Made by a program: the position numbers and the translations under genes. From Epiperipatus broadwayi (lineage: Eukaryota; Onychophora; Udeonychophora; Euonychophora; Peripatidae), in the NCBI GenBank assembly GCA_028023455.1, contig JAQFVV010012416.1, positions 5,685,594 through 5,749,593 on the forward strand: a stretch of 64,000 nt of DNA. Reading direction: 5' to 3'. The notes under the pieces are model-generated. The model ran no database searches. It was not told the origin of the DNA and saw only the letters and a list, made by a program, of their open reading frames with translations. Positions 32,800-44,342 of the stretch are shown here, piece after piece. Position 1 is the first letter of the stretch, and each line of letters begins with the position of its first letter.

Positions 32800-34215
32800 T
32801 TTTTAAAAACAAGAGCAATAGACCAGACTGCATTAAATGCTATGAAATATCATTATTATCCACTACAGTAAAAATGCTGTCAAATATTTTGTTGAATAGA
32901 TAGTTTATTTCCACTCATAGGCTAATGGTTACCCCAGACTCAGTGTGGTTTTAGAGAATCAAGGATTGTGGATATGTTTTTTTGTTGCCAAACAAGTGCA
33001 AAAAAAATGTTGGGAATCAAGAAGTAATTTATGTTTTGCTGATTTGGCCAAGGCATTTGATCTAGTTAATAGGACAAGTCTATGATATTATTTGAAATTT
33101 GTTGTGAAATTAGTTGGTTGTTCATCAAAATTTATTCATATTATATAGTTTCTATATGATGGAATGAGAGAAAGTGTGATTTATATATTTCCTTTATTGA
33201 TTTGGTCAATGCATTTGATTCAGTTAATAGGACATGTGTACACCATTGTTTGAAATTAGTTGGTTGTCCACCAAAATTTATTCATATTATATATTTTCTA
33301 CATGATGGAATTAGAGGAAGTGTTATTATTACAGGTGGAAAAACTGAAGTATTTGAAATAAAAACTGGTGTTAATTAAGGATATGTACTGGCTGCAATAT
33401 TGTTTTCAGTTTTTATGACAGTAGTATTTGCAATTGTTTAAAGATAACTTATTCAAATAGAGATCAAGATGCAATACCAATTTGATGGTGGAATTTTTAT
33501 TATTAATTGATTAAAAGTGTCTTTATAGTATGCTAATGATTATGCTATTTTTCCAGTTCAAAAGATCATTTACATGAATGCAATTAATAAAAATTTTGTT
33601 TATTAATTAATGTTTAAAAAGTTAAATTCTATATAAGCCAGTAATGGAAGAAAAATCCTCAAAAACTTTTATCTGAGATTTGTGTTTGTAAACTAATGTA
33701 AATACTTTGATAGTTTATAAGTAGGAAAATGGACTTAGATATTGAGATATAAAACAGATTCCAATGTGTTGCAGCTGCTATTAACAAGTTAAAAGATAGA
33801 ATATTTCATCATAGGAAAATAACTACTGCAACTAAGTTAACTATATAGAGAAATGTTATTTTAGTTAATTTATTGTATGGAAGTGAAACCTGGACATTGT
33901 CAGTACAATATAAAAGTATTTAAAAAGTTTAATCCAAAGATGCTCTGTAAAATTATCAAAAAATGCAATCACAAGATAATAAAACCAATCAATATGATCT
34001 TCAACTTTCTGGATGTGATACTATAGAGTCCATGATTGTAAAATCACACCTTTCTTGAAATGAACGTATAAAATGAATGAATAATCCAAGACTTCTGAAA
34101 AGGATGTTTTATAATAAATTTGGACATAGTTTTTGAGGGAGAGGTAGATCCCATCTACATTATAAGGATTATCTCAAAGACATTCTAAGGAAGTGCAATG
34201 TCAACTATTTCTATT
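32800..34215 (+). pseudogene. RTE-like LINE reverse transcriptase, dead
   Basis: Segments in order on the plus strand across frames: ~32815-32905 NRPDCIKCYEISLLSTTVKM then LSNILLNR (family NYRGISLLS...ILLNR); ~32935-33005 PQTQCGF and the VDM.F.. helix; ~33040 and ~33195, two copies of the D(L)..AFD.VNRT block including the first catalytic Asp (FIDLVNAFDSVNRT in the second); ~33310-33400 GGKTEVFEIKTGVN.GYVLA then ILFSVF; ~33860 LLYGSETWTLSVQ; ~34030-34200 SHLSWNERIK...NNPRLLKRMFYNKFGH. The pattern is that of RTE-clade LINE proteins. Many stops and frameshifts. The clade is inferred from remembered family motifs. Confidence 0.8.
33035..33334 (+). repeat. Internal tandem duplication of the RT active-site block
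   Basis: Unit 1 (33035-33186) and unit 2 (33193-33334) both run from GATTTGG..AA(G)GCATTTGAT through GTTAATAGGACA, AAATTAGTTGGTTGT and AAATTTATTCATATTATATA. The offset is about 158 bp. It duplicates the exon-like stretch around the first catalytic Asp. Confidence 0.85.
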
Positions 34216-34500
34216 GGAAGATTTAGTGAATTAAATGTGAAGATGTTTTAAGCTTCACGCTCTTAGTTTGAAATGCTTGAGTCTGGCTTATTTATATATA
34301 AATTTAAATAGAGAAGAAGGTGGGTTCCATCTTCTTCTCATATTTCTGGCTTGTGTTTTTGAATTGAGAGTTCCATATGCAGTCATTATTACATCTGATT
34401 GGTTGTCACATAAGCATTTTTAAGTTACATCTGGCAAAGATTTTAGTCTTTCACATTATTATGAGAAGATATGGTAGAGAATAAAATACATTGGTGAGCT
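34216..34500 (+). repeat. 3' region of the RTE-like LINE
   Basis: Shared with 12640-12850 (same strand) and 14395-14610 (inverse): AAATGTGAAGATGTTTTAAG, CATTATTACATCTGATTGG, GCATTTTTAAGTTACATCTG. Includes CCATCTTCTTCTC shared with the 14.4 kb copy. It probably is the untranslated 3' end used for template recognition; that role is inference. Confidence 0.65.
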
Positions 34501-34550
34501 ACAATTAGACATGATATTTAAGTATTTCAGAAAGAACGTTTTTTTTTTGC

Positions 34551-34558
34551 TGACGTCA
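34551..34558. promoter_or_regulatory. CRE-like palindrome TGACGTCA
   Basis: An exact CRE consensus octamer. One is expected by chance roughly every 65 kb at even composition, less often in AT-rich DNA. No neighbouring gene supports a role. Confidence 0.2.
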
Positions 34559-34636
34559 TAATATATTAAATAATGGTGAAATTAGACCAGCATGGTTTAT
34601 ATGTGGTAGTATTTGTGTTTCACAGATTGGGTTATG

Positions 34637-34722
34637 TACGAAAAGCAAGTCATTTTTAGAATAGTTTTATATCTCTATCTACGAAAAGCAAGTCATTTTT
34701 AGAATAGTTTTCTATCTCTATC
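34637..34722 (+). repeat. Two-copy 43 bp tandem repeat
   Basis: Units 34637-34679 and 34680-34722, each TACGAAAAGCAAGTCATTTT then TAGAATAGTTTT(A/C)TATC, differing by about one base. The near identity implies a recent duplication. Confidence 0.95.
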
Positions 34723-36884
34723 TCTCTCGTTCTCTTCTTTTTTGCTTTTCTTTTTCTTATGCTTTTGGACTTAAAATTTCCATACTAGTTTACAAGTGGC
34801 TGTTTATTATTATTGTCATAAGTCTATGATAAAATATTTTAATAACTACTTTATAATCACAAATATTTGATAAAGTAAACCTCCGGGAATACATTTCAAT
34901 AAAACTATTTAACTTTTCTTTAGAAATTCCTGTTTATTTATTTATTTGACAATGACATTCGAGAGCAGATTTATGATTTTTTTTTTTTTTTTGGCAGGTT
35001 AAATAAGATAATTTTAAATATTAAAACCCATTATAAAATAACTAAACTTGTTCCCATTTCGTTTTTACCATTATTGAAAAAATAATTTTCTATTGTGCTG
35101 ATTTAGAATTACCCTCTCATCTTTTAATAGCATATAAATCAATCTCAAGGTCTTCAGAGGGCTGAGAGTAATAATAATAACAACACTGTCAATATTGGAA
35201 GATTAGTGCTAGACTTCCAAAAGGTGTGATTTATTTACCCACAGAAAACTTCCTGTTACTTTATACACTGGTCAATGCACTATAGACCTCCTTTCTAATC
35301 AAATTTAATAGTTTATATTTTTGAAAATGTTACACACCCTAAACCAAATACATATAAAGATATCCGTACGCATGTGTGTGTGTATATGTAAACATAAATG
35401 TTTCTATCTATATAGAGATATGTATAATCATACTTTTTTCTTTACCATCTGAATGCAACTTACTATAAGCTTTAATAAGTAATAGATATCAGAAGATAGC
35501 CCCTATTAGTTTCTAAAGCTTACAATTGGTGGCGTAGAAATGATGAAGTAAAAAAGTATGCTGCTAATACAGTAAGCTGAAGTCACATGATAGAATCATA
35601 TGATATCTATAATAATTTAGTGAACGTGAGAATAACAAATTTTTACAACGTAAAATATTTCAAATATGTTTACACTCACGCATAATAAAGGTTTTCAAAT
35701 TTCCAGTACAGTATATTATAAGATAAAAAGGAATTCAAATAGCGCTCGACAGGGCAAAACTCCAACAGCCTCTCATAATTTCCAAAGGTAGTGAAAGTTA
35801 GTTGTTTTTTTTTTACTTTTAAAGCATATTTTTATTGATAATATCAACAATATATAGATGTTATTATGAATTTTAATTATGTTTAAATACAATTATATAG
35901 AATTAAACCTTTGCCTGTTTTAAAATTATATAGTATTGCATAGATTATTTATGAGATTCTTAATTAAATGAAATATCGAGTTACAATAAATAAATATTAT
36001 ATGTGAACAATATATATATAATTACACCTGAAAAAAAAAAAACAGTATAAAAAAGTATAGGATGGATAAATAACTTAAAAAATTATCTAGAGTATAAAAA
36101 ACTTTTATTAAAAACAATAACAACAAACAAGAACATATCTCTGGGTTTATGAGAGATGGCTTCAAGTGGCTAAATAAATAACAGGAGAATGAAGATTTTG
36201 ATCAGTAAGTTTAATTCATTATTATTATTTAAAAAAAGAGAGATTAGGAGAGATGGAAGTAACATCACAAAAAAAAAGACTTTTAACGGTCACAAAAACC
36301 AACAACTTAGAAACCACAAATGTGTGAATGATAAATAGTTTTGGGGTTCCTAAATTTACAAAATCCAATGCAATGGGGAAGAAAATGATTGTTAGTTATT
36401 CCTTCATTGCCACATAGGGAATGTACGGATCAAAGTGGGATGTGTTTAATTTTAGCTGTTAAAAAAAAAAATTGGTTGGAGAAGCATCAAGACTAAATAT
36501 TTAATTAGAAAACCCAAGTGTTTTGGATTTTAGAAACCAATACTTGGACTTCATTAGTAATCAAATAATTGATAACATTTAAAAATGAGTTTATTAGTCT
36601 TTAATATTTTTATTATTGTGTTAAATTACACAAATCACTGTTACACAGAAACTATAATAAACTACTAGGATAATATTGGCCGCTAGAGGGTGAAATAAGT
36701 AAAATCTTGGTTACTTTGTTAAAATTTTTAAAGTCAAATTTTCCATTAATGCATGTTTTTGTTTTTTTTTTTAAAAAAATCAGGATTGTATTTACTTTAG
36801 AACAATAAAATTATATAGTACAATAAATAAAGGAATTAACAAGTAAATATTTAAACCAGGGTAAAAAAAACCCAACCGTGTAAA
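34723..36884. other. AT-rich DNA; possible 5' region of the LINE at its end
   Basis: No gene recognised over ~2.1 kb. It holds a T-run at 34977-34992, a TG/TA run near 35375-35390, A-runs, and a CTCF-like CCGCTAGAGGGTG at 36680-36692. The last ~100 bp before 36885 may be the 5' untranslated end of the LINE, but no boundary is visible. Confidence 0.4.
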
Positions 36885-37868
36885 ATGGCTTCCTCAAAGG
36901 AAACCACTTTCAATCTTTCAAGTTTTTCATATGCAAACATTGTTAAAAGTTTTTCCATTAATAAATCGCATTGGTGTTCAACCAAAACTGACAATAATAA
37001 TGACATCAGTGAAAATAAAAAAACAAATCAATCTACAATCCCTCAATTTCACTATTCAACTATCAATGACATTATTAAACTGGATTTATTCGCACAGCAT
37101 CCTAATTCAAAAGCTAATGTTACTCAACAAACTTGGTCTGATGAAGAAATGGACTGTATACCAGAGCTTTTCAATTCAACAATACCTAAACATCTTTCCA
37201 ACTCTTTCAAGAGATTTTTTACAAAAAAATCAATAATATTTGCCATCACCAATACAAACTGTTCACTATACAGATTTCAAAAAGATCTCCTATATGAAGC
37301 ATTAAGTACATACACTCTATAGGATACAATCTTTCAAACTGCAAAACATCCTAATCCAAGATACATCACCATTGAGTTTCATAATAAAGAGCAAAAAGAG
37401 ATTTTTAACAAAGCAATTAAAATGCTAAGGGATTACATTCTAATCAAAGTAAATCAATGCAGAGAGAATTTTATTACTGACTTACTTAAAAGCACATATT
37501 TTAATTATAACATTGATGATTTCCATAGGCTGATGGAACCATTTGGAGTGATCATAGAATTTCAGCCAACCTACTTAAAAGATACTCCTGTTCCAATATA
37601 TGCCAATAGTTTGAAATTCAAAGTTAAGCTACCTCAAAACATAGACCCTAACAATATTCCTACCCAAATCATGGATCAAGAAGCCATGCTACAACTTATT
37701 ATCTGTGGGCTCAAACTTCAATGCTTTCATTTCAAGAAAAGAGGCCACACAATAAATACCTGGCCCAGTTTACTCTGTCCACAATGTGATATGATTACCA
37801 TTGCCTCACACCAATGTACCAAACTAATAGAACATACTCAAAATGGTCAAAAAACAACAAACACATAG
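36885..37868 (+). pseudogene. LINE ORF1 (nucleic-acid-binding, gag-like), nonsense-interrupted
   Basis: One frame, 36885-37868, encodes about 327 residues with a single in-frame TAG at 37320-37322, so it would be a full ORF1 but for that stop. The middle (about 37340-37650) reads PRYITIEFHNKEQKEIFNKA and onward with the look of an RRM-like fold. Near 37722-37763 comes CFHFKKRGHTINTW, a CCHC zinc knuckle (CX2CX4HX4C) in which the second Cys is Phe and the last Cys is Trp. CPQC follows at ~37779. The frame continues open beyond the TAG at 37866-37868 for another ~40 codons, suggesting a longer original C-terminus. The start was taken at the first Met after upstream stops. ORF1 proteins bind element RNA. 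ORF2 follows after ~740 bp. Confidence 0.8.
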
Positions 37869-38605
37869 TTATCTAATAATGGAGCAGAAACATCTAATAC
37901 CAGTATGGATCTTGAATATTCTGATATGTTACCTAATATAACTAAAAAAATAAATCATCTAACAAAGAAAGTCAAACACCAATAATAGAACAGTTATCAA
38001 TCAAGGAATTAGAATCAACCTCTAGAACAAGAATAGACTTTATGAATAATGATGATTTTCCCACTATAGATAATTAAATAATAAAGAGAATACAAATCCA
38101 TCTGTAAATCAATATAAAATCAACAATCAAACTAATAATAATACACAAATTCTAACACTCAATAAGACATCATCCAACATCATGGACTATTAATATCTTT
38201 TTTTAATGTTCCAACAATTCCAACAAATGAAGAGCATAATTCCAATCGCAAGCCTGGTCATCCGCCTCATAAAAAGTGTGATAGAAAGATTTTTAAAATA
38301 GAAGAAAATGATAAAAAAGATTTTTCATCAATAATGGACTTTAAAAAGAAAGTTAAAACTACTACAAATACTATCCATAAAACAGAACATGAACTCTCTT
38401 CAAAAGAAGTTCAAACCATTATTCAAGATACAATGTCAGTGTTTTATCCTTCAGTTAACAACTACTATTAATATGAATCCAAATGCCAATGTATCAGAAA
38501 TAGATAATACTGGTTCATCTATGACCTTTGAATCAATAATTTAAAAAAATAAAGAATTAGTTAAAGAATTAAAATTTCTTTTTAATTATCATAGACTAAC
38601 CCAAA
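37869..38605 (+). other. ORF1-ORF2 interval, decayed C-terminal ORF1 tail
   Basis: A-rich on the plus strand. Short frames rich in Asn, Ser, Lys and Asp (for example NNGAETSNTSMDLEYSDMLP) look like a low-complexity ORF1 tail broken by stops. No domain recognised. Confidence 0.5.
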
Positions 38606-41600
38606 ATGAAAATAAATATTGAAGCATTTAATATCAGGGGATTAAATCATCCAAACAAAATATTCCAATTATCTAAATGTTTTGACATTGTTCAACCCCA
38701 CATATTAAGCCTTCTTGAAACAAAAATTTATAGTGGCTCACAAAGTGATCCATCTAAATATCTCCATAACCAAGGTTTCTCCACCTTTTCCAAATCATCC
38801 AACTCGCCATCAGCAGAAACTGGCTTAATTATAGCCAAGTCTTGTCTTTAAAAATATTGTATGTTGATCCAAATATGTTAATAATCACTCTACATCACTC
38901 AGCAATAATTTTAAATATTGTCTTTGTTTACATTTCTCCAGGTCCATACATAATTTTTGCAATGTCACAATATCCATACATAATTTTTGCAATGTCACAA
39001 TATTCATGCTTACTATTAGAAGATTTCAACATGAGTTATGAAAATTTTGTCTCTAGATGGATACAGATTGTCCTTTCCATTAATGAGTGGTAAAAACTTC
39101 TTACCTAATAATTCATATTCATTTAATAATGGTAGACACACATCACTAATAGATTTATTTTTCTACTTCCCAATGTTACATCATATGCTTAATCTTTCAT
39201 TGAAAAACTCTCTTTCTCAGATCATTTAGCCTTAATAGTTTCTATGAACCTTGGCTTTTCCCCAAAAACTCCATTTCATAGTGGTAAAACAATTCACATC
39301 CTTCTTCCAAATAACATTACGGAATTCCTAGTTTCAGAAATATATATTGAATTATTTAAATTCAGCATATTAGATTTGGATCCCATACAAACCTGGATTG
39401 CATTCATTAATATCGTCATTTACATTCAATCATATTACAAAGAATAAACCCTGACCAACAAGATTATTAACACTCGCCAATGAATTGAATAAGAAAATAA
39501 TTGACTCTACACCATCAAATAGTGACAATGTAATAATTAAAACCTTAAGAAACCAGTATAAAACCACATGTGAAACACTTAGGCAATATTTAGCAATTAA
39601 AAAAAAGAATATATCTAAGTAGACCCCACACTTGGTCGATAAACTACATCTGATGGGCACTAGGCCAAAGTCCAATTATCAGAGTACCTTCAGAACTATA
39701 TAATGAAAATAAAATATATGCAGGAGACAATATGCTGCATTCCCTGTTTATTCATTACAAAAGCAAACTTCAAAGTAGGGAGGCATTCAATCCTTCTGCA
39801 AAGTTTCTTGGGCAATGTGAAAACATGCCTCTCTTCACATCAGAGGAACTTAGTGCTGAACTAATTTCTTTCCCAGACTCAAGTCATCCAGGCATTCATG
39901 GCCACCACACTTTGATTTTAATCATTTAAATCAATTCACATCAAAATATCTTGCAAACTTGGGTAATTACATATCTAAACAAGTCTATTGTATACATGGA
40001 TTTTATCCAATATCTCTCATATCATTTATTAAAAAACAAAAAATTTCATCATTTCAAAATCTTAGGCCTCTATCAATGGCTCCAGTAGGAATTAAAATTT
40101 TAAAATTCACTCTAAAAGAAAAACTAGAGCCATTCCTGCTACCTGCATTATCTAAATACCAATTTACAAAGAAGGGTGCTTCAACAAACCAAGCAGCCTT
40201 TTTATTTAAAACAATCATAAGCACAGTAAGAGAAAGGGAAAAATACAGTCCATTAGTGGTTCAGCTAGACATTAAATCTGCATTTGATATGGTTTAAAGA
40301 GACCTCCTTATTAATGCCCTGGCAGAATATATGGTAGCTAAAGTGATCCTATACACTAACTAACCTCGTCATAAATCATGAAATACACATAACATTGAAT
40401 GGAAATTCACTCCAGCCTTTGTTCCACATTGTTCAATACCACAAGGTTCCCTACTAAGTGCTCTTCTGTTTACTACATACGCAATCCTTTACTGTTGGAG
40501 ATTGAGAAAGAATTGCCAGAAATATTCATTCCAGCACTTAATACCAGCATCTCAGTCATCGTATATATTGATGATATATCAATATTTCTATCAACAACTA
40601 AGCAAATTCCTAAATTAAATTACAAATAAATCTGGCTAATTTTACCACAAAATATAAACTACAGTTTAACATGGACAAATCATGTGCTTGGTCAATCAAC
40701 ACAGAAAAAACACATAAGCGGCACTTCAAAGGAAATCCAATTCCCTTTCTTGGATTTCCATTCTATCTAAGTAATTTAGCAATGCAAAGCCTAATACAAC
40801 AAAAACTTTATGACAAGAGTGAAAACCTAATTAAATCACTTTCTAAGTCATACTTATTTCTTTATTCAAAAACTTCTCTGTTCAACCTTCTCATTATAAT
40901 ATCATATTTTCCACCAATGATAATATAGACAAAAGCTTTTATTAGGAAAATATGTTCTCAATTAAGAAAGCTAGTTTGGGGAAATGGGTTAGCAGCTATC
41001 TCACTCAATCAACTACAACAACCACTAAATCTCAATGATCTTGGATTACTTATGATTAATATATTCAAAATACAAAAAACAATAACCCTTCATTTCATGT
41101 AACAAATTATTTCCACATATAACAGAGGCATTAAAAATTACACCAATTGACAAACCACCACCACTACTCAAATTCTGGGAAAATCTCATTGTACCACTTC
41201 ACACAATTCCTAACCTTAATCTTCTCCCCTCCAGTCCAAAATACAAATATAGGCAAATATTTACCCTTATTCAAATCCCTATCCAAGTCATAAAAAAAAA
41301 AAAACAATACTTAATATAAACAACGAACAACTGATTAAAAAAAATAGATTCTGGTCACTTGAATTTAAGTACTTGGATTTTCTTATCAAAATAAATGTAG
41401 AATCTCTACATACACTTCACTTTTATAGACACAGAAGACAGTACAAGAACTTTGATGAACAATGCAGCCTTTGTCATAAAGATTCTGAAACTCAATATCA
41501 TCTTTTGTTCGAATGTGAGGGCCTTGAGATCATATGCAAAACCCAAATATAATATCAACACCCTATTCCAGACATTCAAACAAGGTATTTTTGCAAACAT

Positions 41601-41770
41601 TTGTGCTAGCACATTCATGTTACATGCTATCTGGTGTACCAGAGGCAAACTCATATATGATTGCAATCCCAGAAGACCCCCCGTACATCTTCTGGAATAA
41701 ACTGGAAACTTTTAAGAAAGAGATAATAAACTATTATCCCACACAATGTTTGAAGACACTTGGTCTCTAA
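38606..41770 (+). pseudogene. LINE ORF2: endonuclease, reverse transcriptase, zinc motif; dead
   Basis: Starts with KINIEAFNIRGLNHPNK and LLETKI (38606-38850), the N-terminal AP-endonuclease-type motifs. After a -1 shift, VYISP and LLEDFNM (38842-39090; the DFN motif). RHTSLIDLFF (39140s) and SDHLALIV (~39217-39240) carry the catalytic His. RT: LRPLSMAPVGIK, QFTKKGASTNQA, VVQLDIKSAFD (39959-40297); IPQGSLLSALLF (~40436-40470); VIVYIDDISIFL with both Asp (40555-40590); PIPFLGFPFYLSN (40735-40780). LRKLVWGNGLAAISLNQLQQ follows at ~40960-41025. The C-terminus has CSLCHKDSETQYHLLFEC (41460-41515), a CxxC-H-C zinc motif, then HAIWCTRGKLIYD. At least six frame changes or stops. Features suit an L1/Tx1-like clade (inference). 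Confidence 0.88.
38943..39002 (+). repeat. 30 bp in-frame tandem duplication inside ORF2 endonuclease
   Basis: CCATACATAATTTTTGCAAT then GTCACAATAT occurs twice back to back. It inserts ten extra residues (PYIIFAMSQY twice) between VYISPG and the LLEDFN motif. Identical units imply the duplication is young relative to the element's other damage. Confidence 0.95.
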
Positions 41771-41906
41771 TGCAACAACATCTGAAACCATAATAAGATA
41801 AACCATTCTCTGAAAATGAATGTGACATTGATAAAACCTCAAGATTTAGACGGTTTTTTTTAAATTATTATTCATACGTATTCCCCCCCCCCCCTTTTTT
41901 TTTTTT
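41771..41906 (+). repeat. LINE 3' tail with C12-T12 tract
   Basis: After the last coding remnant comes AT-rich sequence, then C at 41883-41894 and T at 41895-41906. No poly(A) or AATAAA-plus-tail is seen on the plus strand at this point, so the true 3' end may lie further on. The homopolymer pair may mark an insertion junction. Confidence 0.5.
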
Positions 41907-42694
41907 ACCTCCTTAATAAACTTTAAAACCATTTTTATGTAAATAATATTGTGTAAGTCAATAATGTAAAACCACTTTTTTTTAAATCTGTAATTCGTCA
42001 TAGACTCTTCCTCATGATCAAAATTGGTGGGGGGGGGGGTTAAACCTGTTGTTATAGATTCTTATAGAACAATAAATGCCTTTAAATCATAATAAACTTA
42101 GTAGGATTGTTGTGTTCAATTTATAAGATTATATGAAATAACATTTATATTTAATTAGTATTTATTTTTAACGATATATAAATGACAGAAAAAGAAATAA
42201 AGAAAAATAGAGAATTTTGATAATTTTGCATGTCGTTTATTTAATCAATATTATTTTGTCTCTCATTTTCTCTTTATTGTTTTCAGAAAGGGCTGGTATA
42301 GGATACACCCATTATAAGTCTCTTATGCCATTGATCATATCTCTATTCAATACTATTGTCACAATGGAGTTGTGTTTACGTGCTACTACCTTTTAATCCT
42401 TTAAATATATACATAGCAATGGTGATTCCAATCTTTTTGGTTTTCTTTTATTCTTCCTTATTTTTCTCTCTTTTTTTTTTAAGTTAAAATGCCCTAATCA
42501 ATTATGAGTGACAAAAGATGGCATAAGGTTTAGAAAATGTAACACCTTGAACTTACAATATTGACCTTTATTATGAAATTAGACATGAAAAAAGATTTGA
42601 ATATATAGACGAAGAAGAAACAAGAATCATTACAAATGGTCTCTATTACATTTCTAATTGATATAGTAGTTAACAATAGATTATTAACTTTCAA
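41907..42694. other. Non-coding DNA, nothing recognised
   Basis: Includes a G-run at 42029-42039 and a T-run at 42471-42480. No gene. Confidence 0.45.
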
Positions 42695-42822
42695 TGATTA
42701 ATGGATACAATTCCAAAGCTTAAGCTTGTGGTAAAGACCTGTAGAGGTCCCTACCGTCGCATTTTTAAGGCACATGCTTAAAGATTTATTGCCTTAGAAA
42801 ATATTAATTACTTAAAGTAAAG
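42695..42822 (-). repeat. Partial copy of the 21.2 kb MITE
   Basis: The reverse complement has GCAATAAATCTTTAAGCATG, GACCTCTACAGGTCTTTACC and ACAAGCTTAAGCTTTGGAAT, matching 21203-21287. The terminal repeat survives on one side only as a diverged AGTAATTAATATTTTCTAAG. Confidence 0.75.
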
Positions 42823-43360
42823 TGAAGAAAACTGTTCTGTTCTAAATGTATTTGATTTATCATATATATAGAAACAGATATTTTCTCGCAAGAATTTCCA
42901 TTTTAAATTCACTAAAAAACACAATAATGTGTGACAATTCTACAAATTTTGTGGCCATATAAGTTTCTAATAATGGAACAAACTTAGATAACTTTCGCAA
43001 GATATTCAAAACAAGGAAGGCATTGATTTGTGTTTATAATTTTTTTTTTGAATGATTACGTATATATATTATAATTACTAATATTGGAAATTTTTAATGA
43101 GGTATTCCTTGTACTTTTTTAGTTCAACTCTGATCTAATTAAACCCACAACTAATTAAAATCTGGAGCAGTAGCCTAAATATATGTCATTCAGCAACAAT
43201 ATTTTTATTTGTCTGATGCGTTACAAATCAAAAGTGAATAACATGTGTTTAGGTTAACATTCCAATTTTTAATTGATTATGAGCTTAATTTGAACAAAGC
43301 TGAATTCAAAATAAAAAATATGCACAACACCTCTTTAAATACTTTCAATGTTTATATCTT
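42823..43360. other. Non-coding DNA, nothing recognised
   Basis: No gene or recognised repeat. Confidence 0.4.
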
Positions 43361-44342
43361 AATACATTGTACAGGCTTAAACCTGCATTTATATATGTAA
43401 TATATGCGGAGTTCAAACCAGACTTTCGCACGACCTACCACTCTCAGTGCCATCTTATATTGCTGACCCACCTGATCACACACATGTTGAAAAGATAAAT
43501 AATCACCAATATAAGCATTTCATGCTAAACCAGCAATCATCAGTTGGTCTAGATTACTATCCTCACACATATATATAATCAGTACTCAGCTTTATATTAA
43601 GATAGACAATATTTATACTTTAATGGACAGGCTTCAAACTATTCCAACTCACAACTCTTTAGCTTTCCATTTCATTGAAAATCTGATGATGGAACGTTCA
43701 AAGCCCTTCATAGTGCCAAGGTTGTCATCCTACCCATGTTGACATATTAGTCATTCTGACCCCTCATGTACAGGAGAATAATCCATTTATGTATACATAT
43801 GCGAGGGAGGGCAGACCTTTTACACACTATTTATATAAATTAATACATTGTACAGGCTTAAACCTGCATTTATATATGTAATATATGCGGGGTTCGAAGT
43901 GTACAATATATTAATTTATATAAATAGTGTGTAAAAGGTCTGCCCATCCCTCGCATATGTATATATAAATGGATTATTCTCCTGTACATGAGGGGTCAGA
44001 ATGACTAATATGTCAACATGGGTAGGATGACAACCTTGGCACTATCAAGGGCTTTAAACGTTCCATCATCAGATTTTCAATGAAATGGAAGGCTAAAGAG
44101 TTGTGAGTTGGAATAGTTTGAAGCCTGTCCATTAAAGTATAAATATTGGCTATCTTAATATAAAGCTGAGTACTGATTATATATGTGTGTGAGGATAGTA
44201 ATCTAGACCAACTGATGATTGCTGATTTAGCATGAAATGCGTATATTGGTGATTATTTATCTTTTCAACATGTGTGTGATCAGGTGGGTCAGCAATATGA
44301 GATGGCACTAAGAGTGGTAGGTCGTGCGAAAGTCTGAGTTTG
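43361..44342. mobile_element. Foldback element P, copy 2 (near-perfect)
   Basis: Left arm 43414-43853 and right arm 43901-44342 are near-identical reverse complements of ~440 bp with a 47-base loop. Lead segment R (43361-43415, AATACATTGTACAGGCTTAA ... GGAGTTCAAA) recurs in direct orientation overlapping the loop (43842-43896, ...GGGGTTCGAA). Each arm holds the 'CAGTTGG' domain, a tRNA-like unit (GATGGCACTAAGAGTGG and GTTTGA-type B-box) and GATGATGGAACGTTCAAAGC. Arm identity is far higher than in copy 1, so this copy is younger or was gene-converted. No protein frame. Confidence 0.9.

Noticed and set aside
34551-34558. CRE site as a real regulatory element
   Set aside because: A lone consensus octamer with no gene or promoter nearby; chance occurrence is plausible.
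36680-36692. Isolated CTCF-like CCGCTAGAGGGTG
   Set aside because: Single imperfect match without support; only the repeated family-F boxes are reported as a finding.
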